The position numbers were made by a program, and so were the translations under genes. The notes under the pieces were generated by a model, which was not told where the DNA came from, searched no databases, and saw nothing but the letters and a program-made list of their open reading frames with translations. Source: a virus. From it: a stretch of DNA of 64,000 nucleotides. Shown in pieces: positions 19,843 to 29,012 of the stretch. The first letter of the stretch is position 1; each line of letters starts with the position of its first letter. Where the stretch lies: the IMG/VR virus record IMGVR_UViG_3300005532_000006, positions 1 through 64,000 of that record; one strand, 5' to 3'.

Positions 19843-21495
19843 TTAGGCGCCGCTGTTGCGGCAGTCGGCGGCCCAGTGGTAGCCGAAGAATGAGACCGTC
19901 CCGGCCGACGCGGTGGAGTTGATGTGCGCCGCCGTCTGTCCGATCAAGCCGGTGTTGAAATTGACATCGGTATTGTTCTGGAAGTCGCGCACTTTGCCGG
20001 ACGCGCCGGTCGTAGGACTCCAGATCGTCAACGTCGGGTCGCACACCTTGCGGGATTTGAAGTAGATCGGCACTCCCATTCCCGCCGAAGCAGACGAATA
20101 TAATTCGGCGACGCCGTTTGTGGTCACCGTCGCCGGCGCGACGCCGTTGTCGTAGCTCGTCTCAAAGAAAGCCTGGTTCCACGCCGCATCAAAGGCCGGC
20201 GGAGCGACTTCCATCGGTGGCGGATTGGCGTTGAGCCCGGTCGCCACGTTGGGGGTTGCACGACAGTCCATGCCGCCAAGCGCGATGAAATTCGGGCTCG
20301 TGATCGCGGTGTTGAGGTCGAGATCGATCGACAGGCCAAGGCCGCTGGCGTTGTTGGCGGCGAAGGTATAGGCGACGGTCGCCACCTGCGTAGCCGGGAC
20401 GGTTTGCAGGCTGACGGCGCTGACATCTGTTGCGTTGCTGCCGAAGCTGTCCTGTCCGGCGGTCGCCCGCTTGACCGTCAACTTCGGCGTAACCGCCGTC
20501 GAAAGCGAGTTGTAGAGCAAGAACTGGCAGGTGACGTTCTGGCCCGCCAGTTGCGCCGCCGTCTGGCTGTAGATCGGGAAGCGCAACACGATGTCGGTGA
20601 CGCTCGACGCCGGCACCAGGGCCATCGCCCAATAAGCCTGCGGCGGCGAGAAGTAAGTGGTGGCGGTCCCCTGCTGCGCGCTGACCGATCCGCCGGTCGG
20701 GACGATGTAGACGCCCTCGGGCCCCCAGCCGCCCGAAGTCGTGACCGTTGGAGTGGTGCCGCCGTACCACTGTGACAGGCTCGAATTGCGTAGCTTGTTG
20801 ACGAAGCCCCGGATCGGCGTCGCCGGATAGAGCGTCCCGGCGTTCGCGGTGAATCCCGTGGCCGCCAGCGGCACGCTGGTCGGAGCGGCGGAGGAGGAAT
20901 TGGGGTTGCCGTAGAGCGAAAACCCCGGCAGTGAGGTGAGCGGCGCGAGGCCGCTGTCCTGGAACTGCCCAGATGTGGACGAGGCGGTCGGCAGATGGCC
21001 GATCGTGAACGAGCCGGTATAGGTCGCGAGGCTGCTGCCCTGCACAAAAGCGCGGGTGAATGCCACCCAGTTCGCCGTCGCCCCATGGCAGCGCCAGACG
21101 ATGGCCTGCCCGTTGAAATTGAGGGCTTCGCTCGCGCCCCCGTCGATGGTCCCGCCGGAGGGGGTGACCGTGTCGTTGTACGCCCCGGCGTTCAGCGCCT
21201 CATCGGCAACCGCGAAATAGTGCCCGTCATTGGTCGAATTGCACGCGGGGGCGGAAATCGCCGTGGCGCCGGGAGAACCCGAGGCGACGACGTAAAGTAT
21301 CTGCCCAAGCGAAACCGATCCTGCGGTTCCCGATTGCAGTTGCGCCGTCGCGAGGATCGGCACCAGCCCGTCGTAGGAGGTCTGGAACGGCACCGGGGTC
21401 TGCGCCGCGACCGGCAGGGAGGCGAGTAGCGCCGAGAGGATGGGCGCGAGAAGCCGGCGCAGCCCTCTCGGCGCCGCGAAGTGCGGCGTGAGCAT
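19843..21495 (-). CDS. Tail-fibre-like protein with signal peptide
   Basis: 550 aa from ATG at 21495. The N-terminus is a Sec-type signal (RRLLAPILSALLASLPVAAQ). The body is rich in Gly, Ser, Thr and Ala in beta-strand patterns: an early section with a repeated-strand look, a jelly-roll-like middle (SQWYGGTTPTVTTSGGWGPE, QAYWAMALVPAS, IVLRFPIYSQ) and a C-terminal domain ending in Cys-containing HWAADCRNSGA. The middle resembles carbohydrate-binding modules of tail fibres. Position next to DUF4376-like and fibre genes supports a receptor-binding role. Confidence 0.7.
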   Translation of the reverse strand: MLTPHFAAPRGLRRLLAPILSALLASLPVAAQTPVPFQTSYDGLVPILATAQLQSGTAGSVSLGQILYVVASGSPGATAISAPACNSTNDGHYFAVADEALNAGAYNDTVTPSGGTIDGGASEALNFNGQAIVWRCHGATANWVAFTRAFVQGSSLATYTGSFTIGHLPTASSTSGQFQDSGLAPLTSLPGFSLYGNPNSSSAAPTSVPLAATGFTANAGTLYPATPIRGFVNKLRNSSLSQWYGGTTPTVTTSGGWGPEGVYIVPTGGSVSAQQGTATTYFSPPQAYWAMALVPASSVTDIVLRFPIYSQTAAQLAGQNVTCQFLLYNSLSTAVTPKLTVKRATAGQDSFGSNATDVSAVSLQTVPATQVATVAYTFAANNASGLGLSIDLDLNTAITSPNFIALGGMDCRATPNVATGLNANPPPMEVAPPAFDAAWNQAFFETSYDNGVAPATVTTNGVAELYSSASAGMGVPIYFKSRKVCDPTLTIWSPTTGASGKVRDFQNNTDVNFNTGLIGQTAAHINSTASAGTVSFFGYHWAADCRNSGA

Positions 21496-21513
21496 CTGGT
21501 CTGTTCTCCGGCT

Positions 21514-22089
21514 TTAGGGGATCGTGACGGGCTGCGTCGGCCAGGTCCCGCCGTGGCCGCCAAGCATCGAGGCTTGCGCCTGGATCAGGTCGTAGACGTA
21601 GGTTTCGAGCGCCGCCGCCAGATTAAGGAAGTCGGCGTTGCCGATCGCGTGCGCGGCTCCGGAGGCGTCGTAAAGGTTGAAGGTCGAGCCGCCGCCGGGC
21701 AGGCCCTTGCCGTTGCCGATACCCGCCGCGATCGCGGTGATCTTGCCGATGCTGGCGTCATCGATCGCGTAGGCAGCATCAAGGCTTGGCGTCGCGGTCG
21801 AGGAGATGCGGCACCCGGCCGCCTTCAGAACGGCGTATTGGTCGGCGATCGAGACCTCGCCCCAACCCGTCCAGCCCGCTGCCTGGATCGCTGCGGCGGT
21901 CGCGCCAGCCTTCGCCAGCACGTCCGCGAGTTCGCCGTCGGTGGCGATGCGGCTCGGGAGGTTTCCCGCGGCGAGCCAGGCCTCATACCCCGCATCGGTG
22001 AGTGCGACATAACCGGGGCCGGCGCTGGAAAAGACGAGGTCGCTCTTGTTGCCGACCAGCCAGTACCAGGAGAGCGGTGTATAGGCCAT
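21514..22089 (-). CDS. Tail fibre-associated protein, DUF4376-like
   Basis: 191 aa from ATG at 22089. The N-terminal 75 residues carry short motifs (YEAWLAAGNLPSRI) often seen in fibre-tip or assembly proteins. The C-terminal part, LDAAYAIDDASIGKITAIAA through GKGLPGGGSTFNLYDASG to AALETYVYDLIQAQ, matches the DUF4376 domain layout found in tail fibre and fibre-assembly proteins. It lies 13 bases downstream of a long fibre gene. Confidence 0.75.
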   Translation of the reverse strand: MAYTPLSWYWLVGNKSDLVFSSAGPGYVALTDAGYEAWLAAGNLPSRIATDGELADVLAKAGATAAAIQAAGWTGWGEVSIADQYAVLKAAGCRISSTATPSLDAAYAIDDASIGKITAIAAGIGNGKGLPGGGSTFNLYDASGAAHAIGNADFLNLAAALETYVYDLIQAQASMLGGHGGTWPTQPVTIP

Positions 22090-22102
22090 CTCTCGCTCTC
22101 CT

Positions 22103-23776
22103 CTAGTTGTAGACGCTGGTGGCGTCGACCGCGCCCGCCGTCGAGCCCGGCAGGAAGCTCGCGCCGCCGCCGTCGGTCTTGATGTACGACTGCACCGCCG
22201 CGTTGTAGCGCTGCCCGGTCGCGCCGCCGGAGAAGGTCACGTACGCGGCGCTCAGCTGCACGAAGGACTGGTAGTTCAGCGATATGAAGGTTGTGAAGGC
22301 GGGCGTGCCGGTCAGCGTGATCGTGCACACGGTGGCCTCCGGCGCGTAGAAGCTGCCGTTGCCGCCGTTGACGTGCTGTCCTGCATTGCCGTTGATCGTG
22401 TAACCGGTGGCCAGTTCGACGGTGCCGCCCTGCGTCAGATAGATCTGGTTGACCGCGGCCCCAAAGGCGATGCCGGTCGAATTGAGCAGGATGAAGCCGC
22501 CGGCCCCGATCTGGACGCAGGATGCCGAACCGCCGCCGGTCGAGCTGAGCTGCACCGTCCCCGTGATCTGGATCGCCGCGTTGACAGCGCTGATGCAGTA
22601 GGTGGAGACGGCGCTCAGGGCAATTGAGGAACTCGACGTGAAGTTCCAGATTTCGCCGACCGAAGGCAGGCCGGAAATCGTGCCCGACGCCAGGAGGCCG
22701 GCAGTGAAAGCGCCGGTGCACTGGAAAGTGAGGCTGTAGACGCCGCCGCCATCGAAATGCGAGAACGCGTAGTTGCGCGCGGCCTGAAGCGTGCGGAACG
22801 GCTTTGCCGAGGTACCGTCTGCAGTCGAGTCGTTGCCGGTCGAGGCGTTGACGTAAATCGTCGTATTGGCGGTGAGGCGGGTGCGGTTGCCGCCGCCGAC
22901 CCATTTCGCGGTCAGTGCATTGCCGGTCTGGCTGCACACCCACATCAGGCCATCTGTCGTGTCCCAGCAGAAGTTCGGGGCGTAGCTCGGCCCGACCGTG
23001 CCGACGACGGTGCCGGCGAGGTTGCCGTTCGGATTGCCGGCGTAGGTCCCGACCGTCGGCTTCTGCGTCAGGCCGGCGAGGAAGGGCGCCTGCGGGTAAT
23101 TGCTCGGGGTGTTGCTGCCCTGCGACGGACCGGCGACGAGTATCTGGTTGGCGTTGACCTGCGTCTGGCCGAAGGTCAGGTCGATCAGGTAAAGCCCGAC
23201 CGCACCGCCCGGCGCGTTCGGTGGCACTTCCGAACCCGTGGTCGCGACCGTGCCGTAGGTGACGCCGATCGTGCACACACCCTGCCGGCGGGTGTTCTGC
23301 AAGGTGTTGTTGTTGTTCGGACCGCTGTACGGCGCGCCGGTCGGGTTGACGGTGTTGAGGTAATAGAGGAGGCCACCGGTCGGATCGTCGGACGGGATTG
23401 AATCTGCCTGGCTGAACGAGGCGGTGATCAGGGCATAGCGAGACTGGCCGGCACCGAGGCCGGAGGTCGAGAGCAGCACGGTCTGCGCGACCGCGAAGCC
23501 CTGCATCATCGTCTGCGTCGTATCCGGGTTCAGCGAGCCGTAAGCGGTCGTATCGAGCTGCGCCAGCTGGTAGATGTCGCCGGCCGCAAGATTGATCGTC
23601 AGGCTGGCGGGAGCGGTCGGCGTCGCGCCGAGGCCGGTGACGACGGTGCCGGTGCTGCCCAGGAGGTCCGCGAGGCTCTGAGAGCGGGCGTACTCGTTGC
23701 CGCGCCAGGCCCAGAGATGGTCGTAGTCCCTGACCATCGACTGGTCGTAGATGATCGGTCGCCCGTAGATGCCCAC
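22103..23776 (-). CDS. Tail fibre protein with beta-helix C-terminus
   Basis: 557 aa from GTG at 23776. Residues 1-40 (MGIYGRPIIYDQSMVRDYDHLW, shown in part) attach to the baseplate or gpI-like protein, which is encoded upstream. The middle includes a block typical of phage fibres (YALITASFSQ, TGGLLYYLN). From about residue 300 a right-handed beta-helix is suggested by TIYVNASTGNDSTADGTSAK, the signature that opens many tail-spike helices, then repeated short strands. It has no signal peptide, unlike other fibre-like genes here. Probable receptor-binding fibre. Confidence 0.82.
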   Translation of the reverse strand: MGIYGRPIIYDQSMVRDYDHLWAWRGNEYARSQSLADLLGSTGTVVTGLGATPTAPASLTINLAAGDIYQLAQLDTTAYGSLNPDTTQTMMQGFAVAQTVLLSTSGLGAGQSRYALITASFSQADSIPSDDPTGGLLYYLNTVNPTGAPYSGPNNNNTLQNTRRQGVCTIGVTYGTVATTGSEVPPNAPGGAVGLYLIDLTFGQTQVNANQILVAGPSQGSNTPSNYPQAPFLAGLTQKPTVGTYAGNPNGNLAGTVVGTVGPSYAPNFCWDTTDGLMWVCSQTGNALTAKWVGGGNRTRLTANTTIYVNASTGNDSTADGTSAKPFRTLQAARNYAFSHFDGGGVYSLTFQCTGAFTAGLLASGTISGLPSVGEIWNFTSSSSIALSAVSTYCISAVNAAIQITGTVQLSSTGGGSASCVQIGAGGFILLNSTGIAFGAAVNQIYLTQGGTVELATGYTINGNAGQHVNGGNGSFYAPEATVCTITLTGTPAFTTFISLNYQSFVQLSAAYVTFSGGATGQRYNAAVQSYIKTDGGGASFLPGSTAGAVDATSVYN

Positions 23777-23871
23777 GCGCGTGCTCCTGCCTTGCCGCGC
23801 GCCGTTTGGCGTGCGGTTTGGTTCAGACGATGTGCGGAAGGCCCGGAGCTAGCCGGGCACAAAGAGACGGG

Positions 23872-24702
23872 TTACGGCGTCAGCGGCCGGCCGCCGCTGT
23901 CGTCGAGCGGTCGGAGGCTGCCGTCGATCAGGAAATCGTAGGCAAGCTGCTCGGTGACGTTGACCGGGTTGAGGAACCTGACCCAGACCGTCGTGCCTTC
24001 GGACTTGAGCCGGTTCACGAGGCCGTAGACGAGCTGCGCCCCAGAGCCGCCGGCGGTGGGGCCGTCCCAATACCAGCCGGCAAAGCCCGAGTTGTTGCCG
24101 TAGAAACCACCGTCGTAAAACGACCACTGCGGCTGCGCCCCGAGGCTCTTGACGGCCGGCAGCGAGCACTCGACGAAGCCCTGGTAGCGGGCGTTGCCGT
24201 TCGAGTAATTGCCCGGCCGCGCCGTCGCATCGACGCCGTAGAAGGCATAGCCGTAGCAGGCGTTATCGCGCGGGTCCCACGGCTCGATCATGCGCACCGG
24301 CGCGCCCGTCAGGGTAGCGACCGCGGCCTGGATGGCGCTCCTCGTATTGGCTGGCGGAAACAGGTTCTGCTGGATGCGCAGCCGGAACGGATCGTCGAGT
24401 TCACCGGGAAGGCGGGGCAGGCTCGGCCCGAGGTAATCCGTCGAGGCGATGTCGAGCCAGCCGCCGGTCGCGGTGGTGATGTAGAGCTGCGCCGTGACGT
24501 ATTGCAGAAACCACCAGATCCAGCCGGCGATGCCGTTGGCCCAGCCGGCGAGATAGGCCTCCAGGACCGGCTCGGGCGTGTCCGTCGCGCCGAGTTCGTC
24601 GCCCGGCTCCGGGAACCAGCCGCGCGGCAGCAGATCCCGCACCCGCCGCAGCATCGATGGCGTGACCGTCGCCGGCGGCAACGGGGTGACCGGAGCGGTC
24701 AT
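23872..24702 (-). CDS. Phage tail protein I-like baseplate protein
   Basis: 276 aa from ATG at 24702. The N-terminal half has LRRVRDLLPRGWFPEPGD and a WxxGIAGWIWWFLQYVTAQL aromatic helix, then GGWLDIASTDYLG and DPFRLRIQQNLFP, as in gpI/Mu gp48-type proteins that link the baseplate to fibres. The C-terminal 100 residues are aromatic and loop-rich. It lies between the baseplate J gene and the fibre genes, the canonical place. Confidence 0.78.
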   Translation of the reverse strand: MTAPVTPLPPATVTPSMLRRVRDLLPRGWFPEPGDELGATDTPEPVLEAYLAGWANGIAGWIWWFLQYVTAQLYITTATGGWLDIASTDYLGPSLPRLPGELDDPFRLRIQQNLFPPANTRSAIQAAVATLTGAPVRMIEPWDPRDNACYGYAFYGVDATARPGNYSNGNARYQGFVECSLPAVKSLGAQPQWSFYDGGFYGNNSGFAGWYWDGPTAGGSGAQLVYGLVNRLKSEGTTVWVRFLNPVNVTEQLAYDFLIDGSLRPLDDSGGRPLTP

Positions 24703-24706
24703 GGAT

Positions 24707-25063
24707 TCAGGCTCCGAAGGTCTCGCGCTGCGCCTCGCTCAGGTTGGCGCGCCATTCCTCCATCACATCGACCGCTTCGGATGCGGTCGCGGCCTTGCGG
24801 TCGAGCCGCCGGCCACCGGCGGCAAACGCGAGGCCATAGCCCTCGCCTTTCACCGCATTGCGCGTGATCCGGCCGCGGATGTTGCTGAAGGCGTGGCGGT
24901 CGGGGATCGCGAAGACCGCGATCGTCGCCGTCTCGCCGCCGTCCTCACCGCCGCCGAACGACAGCACGATGGCGCCGTTCGGATAATGCGTCTGGTGGAA
25001 GGCTCCGGCGAGCCAGCCGCGCGCCTCCAGCTCGGCGAGGAGCGCATCGTGGCGCACATCCAT
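24707..25063 (-). CDS. Hypothetical protein in baseplate cluster
   Basis: 118 aa from ATG at 25063. A compact alpha/beta protein with AIVLSFGGGEDG, TATIAVFAIPDRHAF and VKGEGYGLAFAAGGRRLDRK; no known motif. It lies between baseplate J (19 bases away) and the gpI-like gene (4 bases away), so it is certainly in the tail operon. A baseplate accessory or chaperone role is inferred only from place. Confidence 0.6.
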   Translation of the reverse strand: MDVRHDALLAELEARGWLAGAFHQTHYPNGAIVLSFGGGEDGGETATIAVFAIPDRHAFSNIRGRITRNAVKGEGYGLAFAAGGRRLDRKAATASEAVDVMEEWRANLSEAQRETFGA

Positions 25064-25082
25064 GGCCTCTTTCTCCCGAGCC

Positions 25083-26315
25083 TCAGGCGGCGGCGACCGT
25101 GCCCGGCACGGGCACCTGGATCAGGGTCAGCGCCAGATCGGCATTGGAGCCGTTGATCAGCACCGAGGGGACGCTGACGTTGATGACGCCCGGAACCGAC
25201 AGCGCGACATCGACCGCCGCGGCGACGGACACCGTGATCGGCGTCGGCGCGGTGCCGGCCGGCAGGGTCTGGAGGTAGGCGACCCAGCTCTGCCACATCG
25301 TGTTGAGCCAGTTTGCCCAGGCAGCGTCGACCGCCTGCACCACCGTGCCGTGGTTGAGGCCAGGCGCCGAAGTGATCGTCCCGGATAGGCTCACCGTCAC
25401 GGTCGTGGGGCCGTAGACGCCCTGCGGCCGCACCGTGAACGCCCGAACAGCGTAGATGGCGTTGTAGACGGCGGTCAGGAGGCTCGACGGCGGGTTGTGT
25501 GAGCCGTCGTCGATGACGACGAAGAACGAGCCGTAGTCGGTGCCGAGGCCGGGGTAGTCCTTGTTCTCGACGAGCAGGTAGAACAGCCCCTGCTGGACGT
25601 TGGCGATGGCGCTTTCGATTGCGGTTTCGTCGGCGGAGGGCAATGCCGCGATCGCGAGCTGGAAGCGCTGGCGGAAGGCGTCGTCGTTCTCGGCCGCCAT
25701 GCCGCCGGTAAAGGCGGCGACATTCGTGACCGAGTCGAAATTGCTGATCGTGCCGTCGACGATGGAGGTGATCGTGTTGGCGGCGACGTTGCCGACCGTG
25801 CCCGCATTGACCGCGACCGCCGGGACGATGATGCTCGCGGTGCCGGCCGGGCAGACATAGCTGCCGGTCGCCGGGTTGTAGTAGGCGTTCGCCGTGTCGA
25901 GGGTGACGGTGAAGCCCTGCGTGCCGTCGGCGCTTTGCAATTGCGCCGTGCCCGCCGGGCCGATCGTGACGACACCTTGCAACGATGTGTCGCCCCGCGT
26001 GAAGGTGACGGTCCCGGTGGCGTAGGTCGCCGGCAGGCGGGTGAAGGCGCTCTGGCCGATCGGCAACGGCCACTGCGCCATCCAGCTGTCGAGGTCGGCG
26101 CCGGTGGAGGTCTGGGCCCGCGTCAATGCCAAGAGCCGCAGCCCCATGCGCTGAAACCACAGCGCCATGAAGGACGAGGCCTCGCCGATCGCCAAGCCCA
26201 CAGAGCCGACCGAGAAGTCGAGCGCCGTCTTTGAAGCCGCTTGCGCGGCGGCGGCGAACGATTGGACGAACTGCTGGAACGAGCGGGTAACGATCGTCGG
26301 CAGGGCAATCGCCAT
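25083..26315 (-). CDS. Baseplate J-like protein
   Basis: 410 aa from ATG at 26315. Typical gpJ features: an N-terminal helix RSFQQFVQSFAAAAQAASK, then GADLDSWMAQWPLP, a beta-rich middle with GTVTFTRGDT and TAGTVGNVAANTI, then GMAAENDDAFRQRFQLAIAA and a helical C-terminus with VYNAIYAVRAFTVRPQGVY. It forms the wedge ring of contractile-tail baseplates. Located 3 bases downstream of the gp25-like gene, as usual. Confidence 0.93.
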   Translation of the reverse strand: MAIALPTIVTRSFQQFVQSFAAAAQAASKTALDFSVGSVGLAIGEASSFMALWFQRMGLRLLALTRAQTSTGADLDSWMAQWPLPIGQSAFTRLPATYATGTVTFTRGDTSLQGVVTIGPAGTAQLQSADGTQGFTVTLDTANAYYNPATGSYVCPAGTASIIVPAVAVNAGTVGNVAANTITSIVDGTISNFDSVTNVAAFTGGMAAENDDAFRQRFQLAIAALPSADETAIESAIANVQQGLFYLLVENKDYPGLGTDYGSFFVVIDDGSHNPPSSLLTAVYNAIYAVRAFTVRPQGVYGPTTVTVSLSGTITSAPGLNHGTVVQAVDAAWANWLNTMWQSWVAYLQTLPAGTAPTPITVSVAAAVDVALSVPGVINVSVPSVLINGSNADLALTLIQVPVPGTVAAA

Positions 26316-26318
26316 GAT

Positions 26319-26720
26319 CTACCCGCCGTTGCTGTTGCCGACCGCCGGATTGAACGTGAGCAGCATCGGGGCGCCCGACTCGGCGTCCTGGTACTTGATG
26401 TTGACGATCTGCTCGCCCGACCCGGCGGGGATTTCCTGGATTTCGACCGCCGGCTGCGGCGAGTGCGCCACCGCCGCCTCCTGGTACATCTGCGCCCGGA
26501 CGATGCCGGTGATCGTGCGCACGTTCCGGGTCGAACCGATCTTCTCCGGCAGCCCCGCGCCGTACTCGGGATGCGCCAGCAAGGCACGCTTCGGGGTCAA
26601 GAGACGGCGGATCACCCGCTGCGTGCCGAGCGCGGAGCCGTCAACCGTCTGAAGATCGCCCGAGGGCGTCTGCACCAGATCGGCGGCCCAGCCGTACTGG
26701 CCGATCGAGATGTCGGCCAT
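26319..26720 (-). CDS. Baseplate wedge protein, gp25-like
   Basis: 133 aa from ATG at 26720. It has the gp25/lysozyme-like wedge pattern: DLQTVDGSALGTQRVIRRLL, then LAHPEYGAGLPEKIG and ITGIVRAQMYQE, followed by a C-terminal beta segment. It sits immediately upstream of baseplate J and its start overlaps the preceding gene's stop by one base. Confidence 0.9.
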   Translation of the reverse strand: MADISIGQYGWAADLVQTPSGDLQTVDGSALGTQRVIRRLLTPKRALLAHPEYGAGLPEKIGSTRNVRTITGIVRAQMYQEAAVAHSPQPAVEIQEIPAGSGEQIVNIKYQDAESGAPMLLTFNPAVGNSNGG

Positions 26721-26995
26721 TATTCCGGGATGACCCTGAATCCAAGTCGCTCAGCCGCCGCGTTCAGAGCCGCTTCGTCCGCCGGCCAGAAGATCGCGGG
26801 CACGTCCTCAAAATCGAGCCTACCCGCTAGGCTATAGTATATCTCTGCCGTGATTACATCGTCGGCCGTTGGGCAAGAAATGCGATACCCGGTAATAAGG
26901 CCGGGAATCAAATCACCGTTCTCATCCCTGATCTCAGTATCTCGCCCGATCAGAATGCTATCTTGCGCCTTCGCCTTGATGCTCAACCTCATCAT
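26720..26995 (-). CDS. Small hypothetical baseplate-region protein
   Basis: 91 aa from ATG at 26995, with GGAG five bases upstream. Beta-rich (KAKAQDSILIGRDTEI, YRISCPTADDVITAEIYYSL) with an acidic C-terminus. Its codons are less GC-rich than those of neighbours, and it has no recognised domain. It is inserted between the gpV-like and gp25-like genes. Confidence 0.6.
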   Translation of the reverse strand: MMRLSIKAKAQDSILIGRDTEIRDENGDLIPGLITGYRISCPTADDVITAEIYYSLAGRLDFEDVPAIFWPADEAALNAAAERLGFRVIPE

Positions 26996-27007
26996 GGTAG
27001 CTCCGAT

Positions 27008-27607
27008 TTACTGTGCAAACAGTACGGTGGAATTGGACCCGTCAGCGAGCTTGACCGGCTGCGTCGAGCCGCCGTTCTTGAAGGTCGCGTTGGGCGTGTT
27101 CGTCGTCCACGTATTCTGAGCCGTGTGCGTGTAATCGGGCGCCGACGTGACGATCTTGACCTTCCCTTGCAGGGTCAGCGAGCCGTCCTTCGTCATCGAA
27201 TACATCGACCCCTGCTTATCGATCAGCATCAGTTCTCCAGCCTGTAGCTGCTTCACGGCGTCGGGGATTTTCTTGCGCGCATCCCAGGCGCGGGTGACGC
27301 CGAAGCCCTCGTTGGCCCCGAACTGCGGGAAGGCGTGGAAAATCTGGTCGCCCTGATCCGGCCCCACGGCGGGCGGGGCAAAGAAGCCGTAACCGTCGCC
27401 CACCCACGGCGCGTGCATCGGCGACCACCCGGTGACGACGCCCTCCGGCTGGATCGCGTACTTGGCCGACCAGGTCTTCGGGTCGAACGCGTTGACGAGC
27501 GAGTGCCGGGCTGTCGGCTGCAAGCGGATCACCCGCTCGACCTCGTCGCGCACGAGGTCCTGGACGCGGCGCACGATCGCCTCGAAGAAATGATCGAAGG
27601 CCGACAT
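27008..27607 (-). CDS. Baseplate spike / assembly protein V-like
   Basis: 199 aa from ATG at 27607. N-terminal helix (FFEAIVRRVQDLVRDEVERV), a beta section with GVVTGWSPMHAPWVGDGYGF reminiscent of the gpV OB-fold, GDQIFHAFPQFG, and a C-terminal region (MYSMTKDGSLTLQGKVKIVT) that could form the triple beta-helix of a membrane-piercing spike. No metal-binding HxH tip is evident. Its position after the gpD-like gene fits. Confidence 0.75.
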   Translation of the reverse strand: MSAFDHFFEAIVRRVQDLVRDEVERVIRLQPTARHSLVNAFDPKTWSAKYAIQPEGVVTGWSPMHAPWVGDGYGFFAPPAVGPDQGDQIFHAFPQFGANEGFGVTRAWDARKKIPDAVKQLQAGELMLIDKQGSMYSMTKDGSLTLQGKVKIVTSAPDYTHTAQNTWTTNTPNATFKNGGSTQPVKLADGSNSTVLFAQ

Positions 27608-28795
27608 CTAGCTGCTCTCCGCCGACCCGACCGAGCCTTGGCTGTCCTTGTCGCGTGCCGTGACGTGCATCGTGTAGCCCGACCGCACGTCGAACGAATG
27701 GGTGATCTCGTTGACGTGGTAGGGCTGGTCGAACGCCGTCCCGGTGCCGGACAGGGTGACGGTGAACTTTGGCGTCAGGCTCGGGTCGCCCGGCAGGTGG
27801 AAGGAAATTTCCTTCTCGAATTTCGACAGCTGGTCGGCCTTGTTGCGCGCGTGCTTCCCCGACTGCGACTTGGTCATGCCGGGGATGTTGTGGTGGTAGG
27901 CCAGCGGCTTGTTCGAGTGCCGGCCGCGGTATTTGCTCAGCGAGGTGTGCGACTTGCCGGTCTTGGCGTGGAAGCTCTGAACCTTGCTGTCGATCCCTTT
28001 CGAGACCTGCAGGTCGCGCGTCAGGGTCAGCGACTCAACATTGGCCGAGGCCGGGCTGAACGAACCCGAAGTGCCTTGGCTGATCCGCGGCGGCGAGTAG
28101 TAGACCTTGAAGTCGCTGCCGGCGTCTGCGGCATCGGGTGGGGCCAGGGTGATGTTTTTGCCCTGCACCGTGATGTCGAGCGCCTCGTGGTCGGCGATCC
28201 CGGTCAGCACATCCCATTCCGAGCGGTTCAGAAACAGCCGATGCTGGTCCTGGTTGTACGGGTCCCCCACGGCGTCGCCGCCATCGTCGCCCGCCCCCTG
28301 GATCGAGATGTTCAGCTCGGGATGGTTCTGCTGGATTTTGCCGATGATCTGCTGGTTCGAGACGGGGTTGCCCTCGAAACCCTCGTCCATCCGCGAGTCG
28401 ATCAGCTGCCCGGCATAGTCGCGGCCGGTGATGACGAGCTTTGCCTCGTGGCCGGCGTGGCCGCCTTCGTGCTCGCCCCCGCCCTCGCCGGCGAGCGGCG
28501 TCAGGGTTTGCTTCTCGACCGGCCCGGTGATCAGCGAGGTCCACTGGCCGCCGCCGTCATTGCTGGCGTTCTGGGCCAACGAAATGGAGATTTCGATCTC
28601 TATCTCGGCCTGTTCCGACCACCATTTCCAGTCGAATGGCGCCTTGGCGTCGAACAGCGGCAACTCGACGGTGAAATGGTCGCTCTTGTGGTTCGAGGTC
28701 TTGGTAACGTGGAACGACTCGAAGCGCAGCGGCGTGCCGTTCGCGGTGACCCGCCCCAGCGGTCGGCGGACCTGCGACTGGACGTTAGACGACAG
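27608..28795 (-). CDS. Tail hub protein, gpD-like, with probable CTG start
   Basis: 395 aa if begun at CTG 28795. No ATG, GTG or TTG lies in frame until TTG at 28663, which would remove about 44 residues that belong to the family: VTANGTPLRFESFHVTKTS and DHFTVELPL. A GGGAGG ribosome-binding site ends 5 bases upstream of the CTG. The rest has the gpD/gp27 pattern: LVITGRDYAGQLIDSRMDEG, QQIIGKIQQNHPELN, LNRSEWDVLTGIADHEALDI, and a C-terminal YHVNEITHSFDVRSGYTMHV. It forms the central hub between tube and spike. It overlaps the upstream gene by 11 bases. Confidence 0.82.
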   Translation of the reverse strand: MSSNVQSQVRRPLGRVTANGTPLRFESFHVTKTSNHKSDHFTVELPLFDAKAPFDWKWWSEQAEIEIEISISLAQNASNDGGGQWTSLITGPVEKQTLTPLAGEGGGEHEGGHAGHEAKLVITGRDYAGQLIDSRMDEGFEGNPVSNQQIIGKIQQNHPELNISIQGAGDDGGDAVGDPYNQDQHRLFLNRSEWDVLTGIADHEALDITVQGKNITLAPPDAADAGSDFKVYYSPPRISQGTSGSFSPASANVESLTLTRDLQVSKGIDSKVQSFHAKTGKSHTSLSKYRGRHSNKPLAYHHNIPGMTKSQSGKHARNKADQLSKFEKEISFHLPGDPSLTPKFTVTLSGTGTAFDQPYHVNEITHSFDVRSGYTMHVTARDKDSQGSVGSAESS

Positions 28796-29012
28796 GCTGG
28801 CCTCCCGTGTCGAGCTTCGACGGGATCAGCAAAGTCACGGACCCCTGAATCCACGGGTCGGTCAGGCCGTTCAGCACCGCGATCCGATCCCATTGCGTCG
28901 CGTCGCCGAGTTCGTCGAGCGCGATGCGGAACAGGTTGCCGCCGATGACGCGGAGCGTCTTCTGCGGCGCCGGCGCGAGCACGCCGCCGTTGACGAGGGC
29001 GACCCCGGCCAT
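28785..29012 (-). CDS. LysM-like / tail X-like hub protein
   Basis: 75 aa from ATG at 29012, sharing TGATG with the upstream stop. The pattern NLFRIALDELGDATQWDRIA followed by NGLTDPWI and TLLIPS is a LysM fold as in tail protein X and other hub-associated proteins that contact peptidoglycan or the tail hub. Its position just before the gpD-like gene is typical. Confidence 0.8.
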   Translation of the reverse strand: MAGVALVNGGVLAPAPQKTLRVIGGNLFRIALDELGDATQWDRIAVLNGLTDPWIQGSVTLLIPSKLDTGGQPVV

